A stretch of 64,000 bases of DNA from positions 57,922 to 121,921 of the forward strand of contig CAMLRS010000010.1 in assembly GCA_946482515.1 (NCBI GenBank), in the 5' to 3' direction. The notes under the pieces are model-generated. The model saw only the letters and a program-made list of their open reading frames with translations. It was not told where the DNA came from and ran no database searches. Numbering within the stretch: the stretch's first letter is position 1; every line of letters starts with the position of its first letter. The translations under genes and the position numbers were made by a program. Positions 41,052 to 50,400 of the stretch are shown in pieces. Source of the stretch: an uncultured Flavobacteriales bacterium (GTDB lineage: Bacteria; Bacteroidota; Bacteroidia; Flavobacteriales; Crocinitomicaceae).

Positions 41052-41801
41052 ATGAAACTAGTGCTCTTTTTTCTGGCAATTATGCTGGGCTCTGCAAGCT
41101 GGTCGCAGGAATGGCGTGATTCGCTTTCGCACGCACGTTCGCTTTACAAAAAAGGGGACTACGAGAAAGCGTTAAAGTATTATAAATCAGCACAGAATTT
41201 AGCGCCTGAAGATGTAGATTTGTCGGAAGAGGAAGGTCAGACAGCTTACCGAGCCGGAAAATATCCCGAAGCGGAAAAAGCCTTCGGAAGAGCAACGGTC
41301 AGACAGAAAGATGCCAAACGAAAATCGGCGGCATACAACAACCTGGGCAGTGCGCGGATGAAGCAGGAGAATTTTTCGGGTGCCGAAGAATCATTCAAAG
41401 AAGCGCTCCGCCTTGATCCTTCCAATGAAACGGCGCGCCAAAACCTGGCAGAGGCCAAGCGTAAACGGAAACAGAAAGAACAAGAACAGAACCAGCAACA
41501 GTGCAATAATAATCAGCAACAGCAGAATCAACAGCAAAACCAGAATCAGCAGCAACAACAATCATCCGGCCAGCAGGAAAAGCAACAACAGCAGCAAAAC
41601 CAGCAGCAACAACAAAACTCCCAGAACCAGAACCAGCAGAATAGCAATGCTGAAAAACAGGGGAAGGAACAACAGAAACTGGCGGATAAACAAACAGACA
41701 GGAAGCTTGATGATCTGATGCGCCAGGAAATGGACACCAAGAAACGGTTGGATGGTTCAAAAGGGAACTCAAATGGAAAAGCTGCAAAAAAGGATTGGTA
41801 G
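41052..41801 (+). CDS. batC: BatC, TPR protein with Gln/Asn-rich tail
   Basis: A 249-residue exported protein: signal peptide (about 1-19), TPR units (about 20-135: ARSLYKKGDYEKALKYYKSA, YRAGKYPEAEKAFGRA, GSARMKQENFSGAEESFKEA). A low-complexity Gln/Asn tract fills about residues 141-209 (roughly two thirds Gln or Asn), with a lone Cys at 151. A charged C-terminus follows. Poly-Q regions occur in other BatC proteins, but this one is long. The DNA is mostly CAA/CAG repeats, so length may vary between strains. The batD ATG overlaps its 3' end by 29 nt. Confidence 0.9.
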   Translation: MKLVLFFLAIMLGSASWSQEWRDSLSHARSLYKKGDYEKALKYYKSAQNLAPEDVDLSEEEGQTAYRAGKYPEAEKAFGRATVRQKDAKRKSAAYNNLGSARMKQENFSGAEESFKEALRLDPSNETARQNLAEAKRKRKQKEQEQNQQQCNNNQQQQNQQQNQNQQQQQSSGQQEKQQQQQNQQQQQNSQNQNQQNSNAEKQGKEQQKLADKQTDRKLDDLMRQEMDTKKRLDGSKGNSNGKAAKKDW

Positions 41802-43476
41802 CACTCTAACCATCCTTTTCATCTTACTCACTTCTACCACCTTCGCCCAGCGACCTGTGCTGAGCGTGGATGATCATCAGGTAGCACCCGACGATCCGAT
41901 CACGATTACAGTAAGTACCACACTCAACGGAACCATCAAAGTCGATTATCCGCTCGAATTCACCGTTGATTACGGACTGCTGAACGGGATGGAGCAAAAA
42001 ATGGATCCCACGAGCGGGAAAATCCGCACCAATTATTACATCCAGCAATCGGGCTCTTTCCGCAAGCCGGGAACGTATTCGTTCTACGCCTATGTACGCT
42101 ACAAAGGCAAAAACATTCGCTCCAATAAAGTGACCGTAGTGGTTAAGGAAGACGCCGTCGACGACAGCAATACCGGACTGAATTCGAAAGAACCGGTTTT
42201 CGGGATCATTCAAACCAAAAAGACGTCCGTTTATGAAGGCGAACCGCTGTTGCTGAAAGCCAAAGTCTTTTCCGAGCTGGAAATTTATTTCCTCGAAGGC
42301 TACAGCCCGTTCAAGCCCGATAAAAACGCCGAAGAACACGTCTTTCAGAACCAGCGCTACCAGGTGGAGCAGGTGCGTTTCAAAGGAAAAGACATGCTCA
42401 CGTTCGAATATGGCAAACAGTTGTTATTTCCTATCACAACGGGGAAATGCAAGATCCGTCCGTTCGAAATGTCGCTGAAATGCCATGGAACGTTCTTCGA
42501 TAAAACCGTTTCCTTCCGTTCGTCTTCGGCAACCATTACTATCAAACCATTGCCCGATGGGGCCCCGGCCGATTTCATTGGCGCTGTGGGAACCTATCAG
42601 TTGAAACAGGAGCTGGGCAAAACAACGCTCAAACAGGGCGATGTCTTTTCATTGACGCTGGTCGTGGAAGGATTGGGCAACCTGCACAACAGCAATCCAC
42701 CTATTCTGAACCTGCCAGCCGGTTGTTCCGTTTACGGCGATCCGGAGCGGAAGGAAAACATCGTTTTCACCGACGAAGGCGTTGAAGGAACGATCACGTA
42801 TGTGTACAATATCCAGGTAACGCGCAGCGGAAAAATTCCGTTTGCAGCACCCTCCATTTCCTATTTCAATCCGGCTACGGAAGCCTATGTAACAGTCAAA
42901 GGGGAGCCGTTTACGCTGGACGTTGAAAAAAACGCCGCTTTCCAGGCGATCGTCGACAGTACGCAACCGAAAAATGGCAGTGCAGATGTCACCGCTGGTA
43001 AGACCGATCCCGACAAAACTACCGACAAATCGAATCAAACGGCTTTGATCATCGGCATTACGACACCGGTTTGCCTATTGGGCTTATTGCTATTCCTGTT
43101 GTTCAAGCGTAAGAAAAACGGTTCCGAACAGCAACCGGAAGCTGAACATACAACCGGTAAGCCGTCGGTTGTGATCCCACCGCTACCTACACGCGATTTC
43201 TGGCAGGAAACGCTGGAGTCGAAAGATAATCCGGGTGCTTTTTCCGTGCTGCTCCCTAAAGCCATTGTGTTTGAGCTGGAAAAACGCCTGGGCCAATCCG
43301 GCCTGTCGCGAGAAAAAGCCTTCTCCATTCTTTCGGACAAGCATTACGAAGAGGCAAAGGAATTGAAAGAAATCATTGCCATCTGCGATCAGTTCCGCTA
43401 CGGTTTTGGCGATGAGGTGCTCGATACTTCCGGGTTGCTGGCGCGTACCAAAGCTTTGCTCGACCAGATCCGCTAA
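41773..43476 (+). CDS. batD: BatD family protein
   Basis: A 567-residue exported membrane protein. Signal peptide (IGSTLTILFILLTSTTFAQ), several beta-sandwich modules typical of BatD (VDDHQVAPDDPITITVSTTL, KTSVYEGEPLLLKAKVFSEL, QGDVFSLTLVVEGLGNLHN). One membrane span at about 415-435 (TALIIGITTPVCLLGLLLFL) and a cytoplasmic helical tail. ATG at 41773 chosen because it starts the signal peptide; an ATG seven codons upstream is possible. The lipoprotein gene begins 1 nt after the stop. Confidence 0.9.
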   Translation: MEKLQKRIGSTLTILFILLTSTTFAQRPVLSVDDHQVAPDDPITITVSTTLNGTIKVDYPLEFTVDYGLLNGMEQKMDPTSGKIRTNYYIQQSGSFRKPGTYSFYAYVRYKGKNIRSNKVTVVVKEDAVDDSNTGLNSKEPVFGIIQTKKTSVYEGEPLLLKAKVFSELEIYFLEGYSPFKPDKNAEEHVFQNQRYQVEQVRFKGKDMLTFEYGKQLLFPITTGKCKIRPFEMSLKCHGTFFDKTVSFRSSSATITIKPLPDGAPADFIGAVGTYQLKQELGKTTLKQGDVFSLTLVVEGLGNLHNSNPPILNLPAGCSVYGDPERKENIVFTDEGVEGTITYVYNIQVTRSGKIPFAAPSISYFNPATEAYVTVKGEPFTLDVEKNAAFQAIVDSTQPKNGSADVTAGKTDPDKTTDKSNQTALIIGITTPVCLLGLLLFLLFKRKKNGSEQQPEAEHTTGKPSVVIPPLPTRDFWQETLESKDNPGAFSVLLPKAIVFELEKRLGQSGLSREKAFSILSDKHYEEAKELKEIIAICDQFRYGFGDEVLDTSGLLARTKALLDQIR

Positions 43477-43477
43477 G

Positions 43478-44035
43478 ATGTTGTATTTTCCCGCTATGAT
43501 TTTCAGAATGCTGTATGTTGTTGTTTTCCTGTCGCTGGCAGCCTGTTCGACCGTTCCCACGGATGAGTACCTGGACCAGCTCGCCGAATTGCAGCAATCT
43601 TCCGACAGCACGGCAGCCGAGCTTAAAACAATCAGCCTTGCAGAGGCGGAAAGCCTGTATCAGCAGTCTTCCGAATGGAAAGAACGTTTTCGTCCGTTTG
43701 CCAACGACACGCTCGAGCTCGATTTTGCCCGCAAGCTCGATGCCTACCTGCAAGCGCATCAGCAATTGCTGTATTTGCTCACCGAAAAAGACATTTGCCA
43801 GCACCAGAATGAGCTCGTTTCCTTACGAATGAAGCTACTGCGCAAGGATATTGAGCTGGGAGCCGGCGAGCGCGGCTCTTACGCAAAAAGCCTTCAGCGC
43901 GAAACCAGAGAAGTGAAGAAGATCCGCGAACACAGCCGCAGCCTTAAAACCCGCTTCGAAGCTGCTAAAACAGCTATCTCGGACAACCAGGCAGTAATCG
44001 AGCAGTTCGTGATAGCCAGAGAAAGCAAATTGTGA
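43478..44035 (+). CDS. Bat operon lipoprotein with coiled-coil
   Basis: A 185-residue protein, with the lipobox LSLAACSTVPTDE giving a lipidated Cys near residue 22 (ATG at 43478; ATGs at 43496 and 43508 also fit and would shorten the signal). The rest is almost all helical, charged and heptad-like (LDQLAELQQSSDSTAAELKT, KSLQRETREVKKIREHSRSL), so a coiled-coil is likely. It begins 1 nt after batD and ends the operon just before the GxxExxY unit. I do not recognise a family; it is not the usual BatE. Confidence 0.72.
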   Translation: MLYFPAMIFRMLYVVVFLSLAACSTVPTDEYLDQLAELQQSSDSTAAELKTISLAEAESLYQQSSEWKERFRPFANDTLELDFARKLDAYLQAHQQLLYLLTEKDICQHQNELVSLRMKLLRKDIELGAGERGSYAKSLQRETREVKKIREHSRSLKTRFEAAKTAISDNQAVIEQFVIARESKL

Positions 44036-44044
44036 AAGAGACTT

Positions 44045-44068
44045 TTTTCACCACAAAAGGCACAAAAG
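44045..44068 (+). repeat. left terminal inverted repeat of the GxxExxY unit
   Basis: A 24-nt arm starting TTTTCACCACAAAAGG and ending CACAAAAG. The right arm at 44656-44678 is its reverse complement apart from one A. It starts 9 nt after the lipoprotein stop codon. Confidence 0.85.
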
Positions 44069-44141
44069 TTTCTTTTGGATGCGCTGGGTTTGGTTCGAAG
44101 CATCCGCCTCAGGCGGATTACACAAAAGACGAACTTCGATT

Positions 44142-44543
44142 TTAGTATGCCGGGTATAATCCATTCACCATCGTTTTCTGACCGGATTTCAACAGATTCG
44201 TTGCATTGAAATTGTACAGGATTCCTTTCGGAGCACTTAGTAATTGCATGTAGGTCAGCAATTGTGCCTGATGAACAACCAGAAGCTCGGCAACTGTTTT
44301 CGTTTCAATAACGATGCAATCTTCAACAAAAAAATCGCATCGAAGCAGGCCATCTAAAGCCTTTCCTTTATAGACAATAGGAATCGAAAGCTCCGATTTA
44401 AAGCGGATGTTCCTATTATTGAGTTCTTCTTCCAAACATTTCTGATAGATATTTTCCAGTAAGCCTGGCCCAAGAAATTTGTGGACTTCAAGTGCAGCCG
44501 CGTTCAATTCGTAAGTAAGATCGTACAAGAATTGCTTATTCAT
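44142..44543 (-). CDS. GxxExxY protein (PDDEXK_3-type nuclease-like)
   Basis: A 133-residue protein with the family signature G27-L-L-E30-N-I-Y33 in FLGPGLLENIYQKCLEEEL. A PD-(D/E)xK-like core follows: D70 in LLRCDFFVED, E80-T-K82 in CIVIETKTVAEL, then HQAQLLTYM. The C-terminal KGILYNFNATNLLKSG is standard for the family. The fold implies a nuclease-like domain, but no activity or role is established. It is transcribed opposite to the bat and TPR genes and is enclosed by inverted repeats. Confidence 0.92.
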   Translation of the reverse strand: MNKQFLYDLTYELNAAALEVHKFLGPGLLENIYQKCLEEELNNRNIRFKSELSIPIVYKGKALDGLLRCDFFVEDCIVIETKTVAELLVVHQAQLLTYMQLLSAPKGILYNFNATNLLKSGQKTMVNGLYPAY

Positions 44544-44655
44544 GTAAACAGAGGTTTACTTGAATATACGGATTAATTATCAGAAAACCAATCCCTTTTG
44601 TGTAGGCTTCCGCTGTGGCGGGAGGCGCTTTCAATTACGCCAGTATGTCACCTGT

Positions 44656-44678
44656 CTTTTGTGCCTTTGTGGTGAAAA
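44656..44678 (-). repeat. right terminal inverted repeat of the GxxExxY unit
   Basis: A 23-nt arm, CTTTTGTGCCTTTGTGGTGA then AAA, the reverse complement of 44045-44068 with a single missing A. Confidence 0.85.
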
Positions 44679-44750
44679 CTATTAAGAGTCCAGTCATCGT
44701 CCGAATCCCTGATCCTGCACAATTAAGGGCCTTATCGAACGTTTTATTTG

Positions 44751-44758
44751 TACGTTTG
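44751..44758 (+). promoter_or_regulatory. -7 box (TACGTTTG) of the TPR gene
   Basis: Perfect TAnnTTTG match, 18 nt before the ATG at 44777. It supports that start over an in-frame start at 44615, which would begin inside the inverted-repeat unit. Confidence 0.55.
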
Positions 44759-44776
44759 TACAACCATCATAGCTTC

Positions 44777-46603
44777 ATGAAGATCATAGCGCTTTTTTGT
44801 CTGACCGTCCTGGTAACGTTTTCCGGCTATTCGCAGGGAAACACCGATCAGCAATTGGCCAATCTTTACTACAGCAACGGCGAATACGAGAAGGCGCTCG
44901 GCTATTTTGAGAAAATCCTTTCCAAGCAAAGCACCAAATTCGACTTGTTACGCTATGTGGAATGCCTCGAGAAAACCAACAACATCAAGGATGCCGAGAA
45001 AGTGCTGAAAAAAGCACGCTCGCAATCGCCTTCCGATCTGGAATACCCGATTTTGCTGGGCGAATTGTATGAGCGCACCGATCGTGGCGAACAAGCCCAG
45101 AAACTTTACAACGAGCTTATCAAAGAAACGGCCCCGAACGGCTACCAGGTCGTGGAGCTGGCCAACCTGTTCCGCCGGAAAACACGCTACGATTATGCGC
45201 TCAAAAGCCTCGAGGCCGGTCGAAAAGAGCTGAAAAAAGCATTCCCGCTCAACGTGCAGTTTGCCGAGATCTACTACCTCATGGGCAAAACCGATGAGAT
45301 GATCGCCGAATACTTCGACCTGCTGGACGAGTTCCCGAACTACCGCAGTAATATCGAAGCCACGCTGTCGAAACAAATAGACTTTACGAACGACCAGAAC
45401 GATACCTACACCAAGCTGAAGGAAAAGCTGTTGCAGCGTATTCAGAAGCGTCCGAATGAAACCATTTATACGGAAATGCTCATCTGGCTGTTCGTACAGA
45501 AGAAGGAATTCAAAAGTGCGCTCGTTCAGGCACAGGCGCTCGATCGCCGGGAAAACGGTTCGGGCGAACGTGTGATGGAGCTCGCAGCCACCTGCGTAGA
45601 GAACGGCGATTATGCAACGGCCCGCAATGCCTATAAATACGTCGTCGACCAGGGCGAAGACGGTCAGAACTTCAATCGCGCTTACAACGCCATACTGAAC
45701 GTCCGTTTCCGCGAGATCACGTTTGAGAAGAACTATACGCAGGAAGACATCCGCGCTGCCGAATCCGAATATAGAACCGCACTGAAACTCATTGGCTGGA
45801 ACCGCAACGCCATTCCGATTGCGCGTGAGCTGGCCATTATCAAAGCCTATTACGGTAACGATGCGGAAGGTGCACGCCAATTGCTCGACAGCTGCCTGGT
45901 GGTTCCCGGCCTCACCGATATGCAAAAAGCCGAGCTGAAAATGAACCTGGCAGATGTACTCGTTTTGCAGGATGATATCTGGCAGGCTTCGCTGTATTAC
46001 ATGCAGGTCGACAAGGATTTCAAATACGAGACCATCGGTCACGAAGCGAAATACAAAAACGCTCGTATTTTCTACTACGACGGCGATTTCAAGTTCGCGC
46101 AGTCGCAGCTCGATGTACTGAAACAATCGACTTCCAAGCTCATTGCCAACGACGCCATGAAATTGTCGATCCTGATTACCGACAACCTCGGTCTCGACAG
46201 CAATTACGTGGCCATGAACCTCTTCGCCAATGCCGACTTATTGCTCGAGCAGCACCGGTATGAGCAAGCCTTTGGATTGTACGATTCCATCTTAACGTCT
46301 TTTCCTTACCACGGCCTGGCCGATGAGATTTACCTCCGCAAAGCCCAAGCCATGCAGCAACAGGGCAAATGGCAGGAAGCCGTTTCGTTCCTGGAAAAGA
46401 TCGTGAGCCAGCACGGCGACGACATCCTGGCCGACGATGCCTTGTTCCAATTGGGCGAGCTCTACGAAAAGCACCTGAACGATAAAGAAAAAGCAGCCGA
46501 GTACTATAAAAAGATCCTGTTCGACTACAAAGGCAGCCTGCTCACCGTAGAGGCACGGAAGCGTTTCCGGGCGCTGCGGGGTGATGCGGTGGAGGAGATT
46601 TGA
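44777..46603 (+). CDS. exported tetratricopeptide-repeat protein
   Basis: A 608-residue protein with a signal peptide (IIALFCLTVLVTFSGYSQ) and TPR-like repeats along its whole length, clearest at the start (QQLANLYYSNGEYEKALGYF) and end (LRKAQAMQQQGKWQEAVSFL, FQLGELYEKHLNDKEKAAEY). It probably lies in the periplasm or on the outer membrane as a scaffold. It follows the bat operon but has its own promoter and is separated by the GxxExxY unit. It may be functionally tied to the Bat cluster. No specific function assigned. Confidence 0.85.
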   Translation: MKIIALFCLTVLVTFSGYSQGNTDQQLANLYYSNGEYEKALGYFEKILSKQSTKFDLLRYVECLEKTNNIKDAEKVLKKARSQSPSDLEYPILLGELYERTDRGEQAQKLYNELIKETAPNGYQVVELANLFRRKTRYDYALKSLEAGRKELKKAFPLNVQFAEIYYLMGKTDEMIAEYFDLLDEFPNYRSNIEATLSKQIDFTNDQNDTYTKLKEKLLQRIQKRPNETIYTEMLIWLFVQKKEFKSALVQAQALDRRENGSGERVMELAATCVENGDYATARNAYKYVVDQGEDGQNFNRAYNAILNVRFREITFEKNYTQEDIRAAESEYRTALKLIGWNRNAIPIARELAIIKAYYGNDAEGARQLLDSCLVVPGLTDMQKAELKMNLADVLVLQDDIWQASLYYMQVDKDFKYETIGHEAKYKNARIFYYDGDFKFAQSQLDVLKQSTSKLIANDAMKLSILITDNLGLDSNYVAMNLFANADLLLEQHRYEQAFGLYDSILTSFPYHGLADEIYLRKAQAMQQQGKWQEAVSFLEKIVSQHGDDILADDALFQLGELYEKHLNDKEKAAEYYKKILFDYKGSLLTVEARKRFRALRGDAVEEI

Positions 46604-46666
46604 ATGAACTCTATCGATCAACCTGAGCTATGTGGCTCAATGCTTGAATTTTACAGGCGAATAGTT

Positions 46667-46674
46667 TAGATTTG
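46667..46674 (+). promoter_or_regulatory. -7 box (TAGATTTG) of the 229-residue lipoprotein gene
   Basis: Perfect TAnnTTTG match; CTTG at 46643-46646 gives a -33-like element at 20-nt spacing. The ATG is 37 nt downstream. Confidence 0.5.
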
Positions 46675-46711
46675 TTTCCCAACCTAAGGGAAAACGATTT
46701 AAATCGACTGT

Positions 46712-47401
46712 ATGAACATCCACCTCTTTCCTCTTCCAAATGTTCAGCGACGTGCTTTGAGCCTGTTGTTACTGCTGTTTTTCGTCTTCGGTCTTTCGTC
46801 CCTGACTTCCTGCTCGAAGGGTCGCACGATTCGTATCAAAGCAATCAATGCAGCCACGGGACAGCCCTATGCAGGCCTGGAATACAAAATAGCTTCCTCA
46901 CGCACAACATACAACGGCGAGAAATTCCGTACTGAAGCAAGTGGCACATTGAATAGCAATGGAGAAGCGGCTGTGAAAATTCGGCAAAAGAAAGGAAGAA
47001 CCTACCATGTGTATGTAGTTCAACCTGAGAACACCTGTTACAACAAGGCTGATGTGCAATATTTTGACAGCCCTTATGATAAAGACGGAACGTTTACGTT
47101 TGAGTTTGCAGGTTGTGCTTTATTAAAACTCCATATTGAAAACCAGAATTGTGCAGGTGAAGAAGATAAAATGCAGTTTCAAAACAGAACCGCTTACACC
47201 GACTGGCCAGGCGCAGGACTAGCAAGCTGGTCGACAGAACGGCTAGGATGCTATGAATACACATCACCATCAGCATTTAGTACTCCGGCCGGACTCATCA
47301 TTTACAGATGGCGAGTTACAAGGGCGGGTATAACGAGTGAATTTTCCGACAGTATTTACTTAGAAGCCGGACAAGAAGGTGTTATGAATTTAATTTATTA
47401 A
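46712..47401 (+). CDS. uncharacterised lipoprotein
   Basis: A 229-residue protein with a long hydrophobic signal and lipobox (FGLSSLTSCSKG, lipidated Cys about residue 34). A carboxypeptidase-regulatory-like beta-sandwich follows (IRIKAINAATGQPYAGLEYK, ASGTLNSNGEAAVKIRQKKG). The second half has four cysteines and a beta-rich pattern ending IYLEAGQEGVMNLIY. The gene is visibly more AT-rich than the bat and nuo genes. Unknown function, probably outer-membrane anchored. Confidence 0.72.
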   Translation: MNIHLFPLPNVQRRALSLLLLLFFVFGLSSLTSCSKGRTIRIKAINAATGQPYAGLEYKIASSRTTYNGEKFRTEASGTLNSNGEAAVKIRQKKGRTYHVYVVQPENTCYNKADVQYFDSPYDKDGTFTFEFAGCALLKLHIENQNCAGEEDKMQFQNRTAYTDWPGAGLASWSTERLGCYEYTSPSAFSTPAGLIIYRWRVTRAGITSEFSDSIYLEAGQEGVMNLIY

Positions 47402-47485
47402 TAATCAAGTTTACTTTTCAGCAATTCTCGTGCGTATTCGTGTCGCTAAACAGCCTCAATAAAATGGGGTTTCAGTGTTTTCGAC

Positions 47486-50400
47486 TTACTGTTTAACGAC
47501 TCTAACCGTAGTAAATGTCTTGTCAGCTGCCTGAACATTTAGCAGGTAAATACCACTCTCTAAGTCTTCAAGATCCAACTCTGTTTCACTAACGTTCACA
47601 ACGGATTTTTGAAGAATTGTTTTCCCTTGCAGGTCCATCAGCGTTAGTGAAGCGCCATTCAGTTTTTCAGATTGAATAGTGACGTTCCCGTTTGTTGGAT
47701 TCGGGAATAGTATCAGGGACAGGTTATCATTTTCTCCAATTCCAGCTGCTGCACAGTTGTAATCCTCAAAATTTCCAGCATCATAAATCGTATTTGCGAC
47801 GGTGTTCGTTACTACAGCCGGGTTGTAGTCGAAATAAATCGCCACTTTGTTGCTGATATTAGTGTTATGGGCCAATCCGGCCATCGGTTTTGCTTCAAAA
47901 ATTACGTAGCCATGACTTTCAGATTCATTGCTGGTGCTGTCGGCGAGGTGGATATTGTCGAAATGAAACTTGAGCACATTACCGGGAAGCACTTCTGTCC
48001 ACATATCATGACTTTTTCCAATCACATGAATGCTATTCAGATCGAGATCTGTATCCAATGAATCGACCACAGCGATGTTGATCGCTTCGGAATTACCGGT
48101 GTTTTGGAAACGGATGGTGTAAGTCAGCAACTGATCCGGTACGATGTAACCTATATCACACTTTCCAACAGGGTATACAGCTTTGTCGTTCGGATCATAG
48201 CCATTAACCACTGGAAACGCATAGTGCTTCACGTTGTTAGTTGTGTCTGTGTCTCCTGATATTGGTGTCATGATCAGGGTGAAGTGTACCGTATCGCCAA
48301 TTGCCGCGGTTTCGGGTGTGTTGAATTCAATTTGCGGCGTTACATGCACAGAATCGTAGGTCAGATCGGTGAAGTTCCAGATGAGTGTGTCATCTGAAAT
48401 AGCATCCGGAGTTGGATCGGCACTCAAAAAATCGATCAGTGGATCAATCGCCAGTTTGAGTTGGCCGGTGACCGGAATGCAGCCGTCGTTGAAACCGTCG
48501 AGTGCAATTGAAGCCGGAAATCCTGGTCTGAAATCATTCGCTGAGATCATAAATGACTTCATGTCGAATCCGTTTGCTGCGGCAGGTGCGGAAGCGAGTA
48601 TAGAAATGCTGCGTGTGAGTCCGAGCGCGTCCGTAACGGTACACATATAAATTCCAGCGGTGTCAAAGGTTATATCGGCAGTAGTCTGAACGGGTATCAT
48701 CTGCCATTCATAAGAGTAAGGTGTTGTACCTCCGTTAACTTGTAGTGATAAGAATCCATCTGTATCGCAGTTCACGTCCGACAGTGAATCGACACTTACG
48801 GAAAGAGTATTAGGTGGTTCGGCGTCAGTAATCATACGGAACACGCCATTAACCACGGTATCCTGATATTCATTGAATCCGCCACCTACCAGTAGCTTGC
48901 CATCGGGTTGAACTGCTATATGATAAACAGCCCAGTCGGAGTAACCGACATGCATGGAAAGGTCGTGTGAACCATCCGGCATCATCCGTGTAATATGATG
49001 GTTCATATTGGGACCTTCACTAGTGAAGCTTCCTCCGACGATGATCTTGTCATCGGCCTGGATGCAAATATCATATACTGGATTATTAAAGCCGATGGTT
49101 CCAAATGAATTATCCGGCGTTCCGTCTCCATTAAAGCGAACAATTTGATAGCCCATCACAGCCAGTATTTTTCCATCTGATTGTCTTCGGATAAGCTCAA
49201 TTTCATCAGGAAGAGGTGGTGTTGGTGATATAAATGTAGGGTCATTGGTTCCGTTGGCATTCAGGCGCACCAAATTAAAAGCACCTTGTCCGTTTACATT
49301 ATTAAAGCTCCCCGCAACCAAAATTTTCCCGTCTTCCTGAATTAGAATATCATAGACGCTAGCTCCATTATTGAATATTGGGTTGAACGTATTGTCGCGC
49401 GAGCCGTCGGTATTCAATCGGGTAAGCAGAACACAAGAAATACCATCCAGTTCGGTAAAGGAACCACCGACAAGTATCTTTTGATCGGGTTGTACAACAA
49501 TTTTGTTAACAATATCATTGAATCCGGCTGTCATAGTGAAGGTTGGATCTGCAGATCCGTCAGCGTTCCTTCGAACAATATGATCTATGCTGGAACCCGA
49601 AAAACCAGTGAATTCTCCTCCTGCTAGTATTTTTCCATCTGATTGTATTGCAATAGTTAATACATTCCCATTGGCAATGGTTGGTGGTATAAAATTATTA
49701 TCGATAGTTCCATCACTATTGAGACGAGCCATTTTATCAGTCTTTACCTGGTTATATGAGGTAAATGCTCCACCTATCAGGATTTTGCCATCGGGCTGTG
49801 TACAACTTGTTAAAACATCGTCATCTGTTCCAAATCGAGCATTAAAGGTCAGATCAAGCTCACCTAGGGGGGAAAGTCTTGCTATATTGTTGCTGGTACG
49901 ATAATTCTCAAAATTTCCGAATACAATAATCTTACCATCTGAAGCAATGCTTGCTCCCAAATACTCTTCGGTAGCATCAAGTGTTGAATAGAAAGAGTCA
50001 TCGATAGTTCCATCAGAGTTTAGCTTTACAATTAGTGGATGATCCTCACCATTAAAAACCGGAAATGTTCCTGTGACAATAATTTTCTGATCGGTTGTAA
50101 GAGACACAGACGAAGCATTATACTCCCAGGAGAAAGGGGTTCCCACATTAAATGACGCGTCGAGAGATCCGTCAGTGTTGATACGATTAACGCAACGTGA
50201 GTCGACGTTGTTGTAAAAGGTAAAATTTCCACAAGCAACGATTTTGCCATCATCTTGTAGTATAATTTTTTTAACTATACCATTATAGCCTGATCCATTC
50301 AGAAAAGCACTGTCAAGTTGACCAGTTGTATCAAGACGGACAAGGCGGTTGTATGTGATACCGTTAAACGTAGTAAAATTTCCTGCAACAAGAACTTTCC

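Larger units (their letters stand above)
44045..44678. mobile_element. 634-bp unit with terminal and nested inverted repeats carrying a GxxExxY gene
   Basis: Outer arms of 24 and 23 nt are near-perfect inverted repeats. Inside them a second pair (TACACAAAAG at 44119-44128, CTTTTGTGTA at 44595-44604) is perfect. Between each outer and inner arm lies a mini-palindrome (CCGCCTCAGGCGG at 44104-44116; CCGCTGTGGCGG at about 44610-44621). The only gene inside is a PDDEXK-like GxxExxY protein, and the unit is more AT-rich than the flanking operons. There is no transposase and I found no clear target-site duplication. Calling it mobile is inference. Confidence 0.55.

Noticed and set aside
44036..44044. 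Target-site duplication flanking the GxxExxY unit
   Set aside because: I compared both flanks and found no convincing direct repeat; only a weak AAGAG similarity is present.
44615..44776. N-terminal extension of the TPR protein
   Set aside because: It starts within the GxxExxY unit, upstream of the TACGTTTG box, and would precede the signal peptide.
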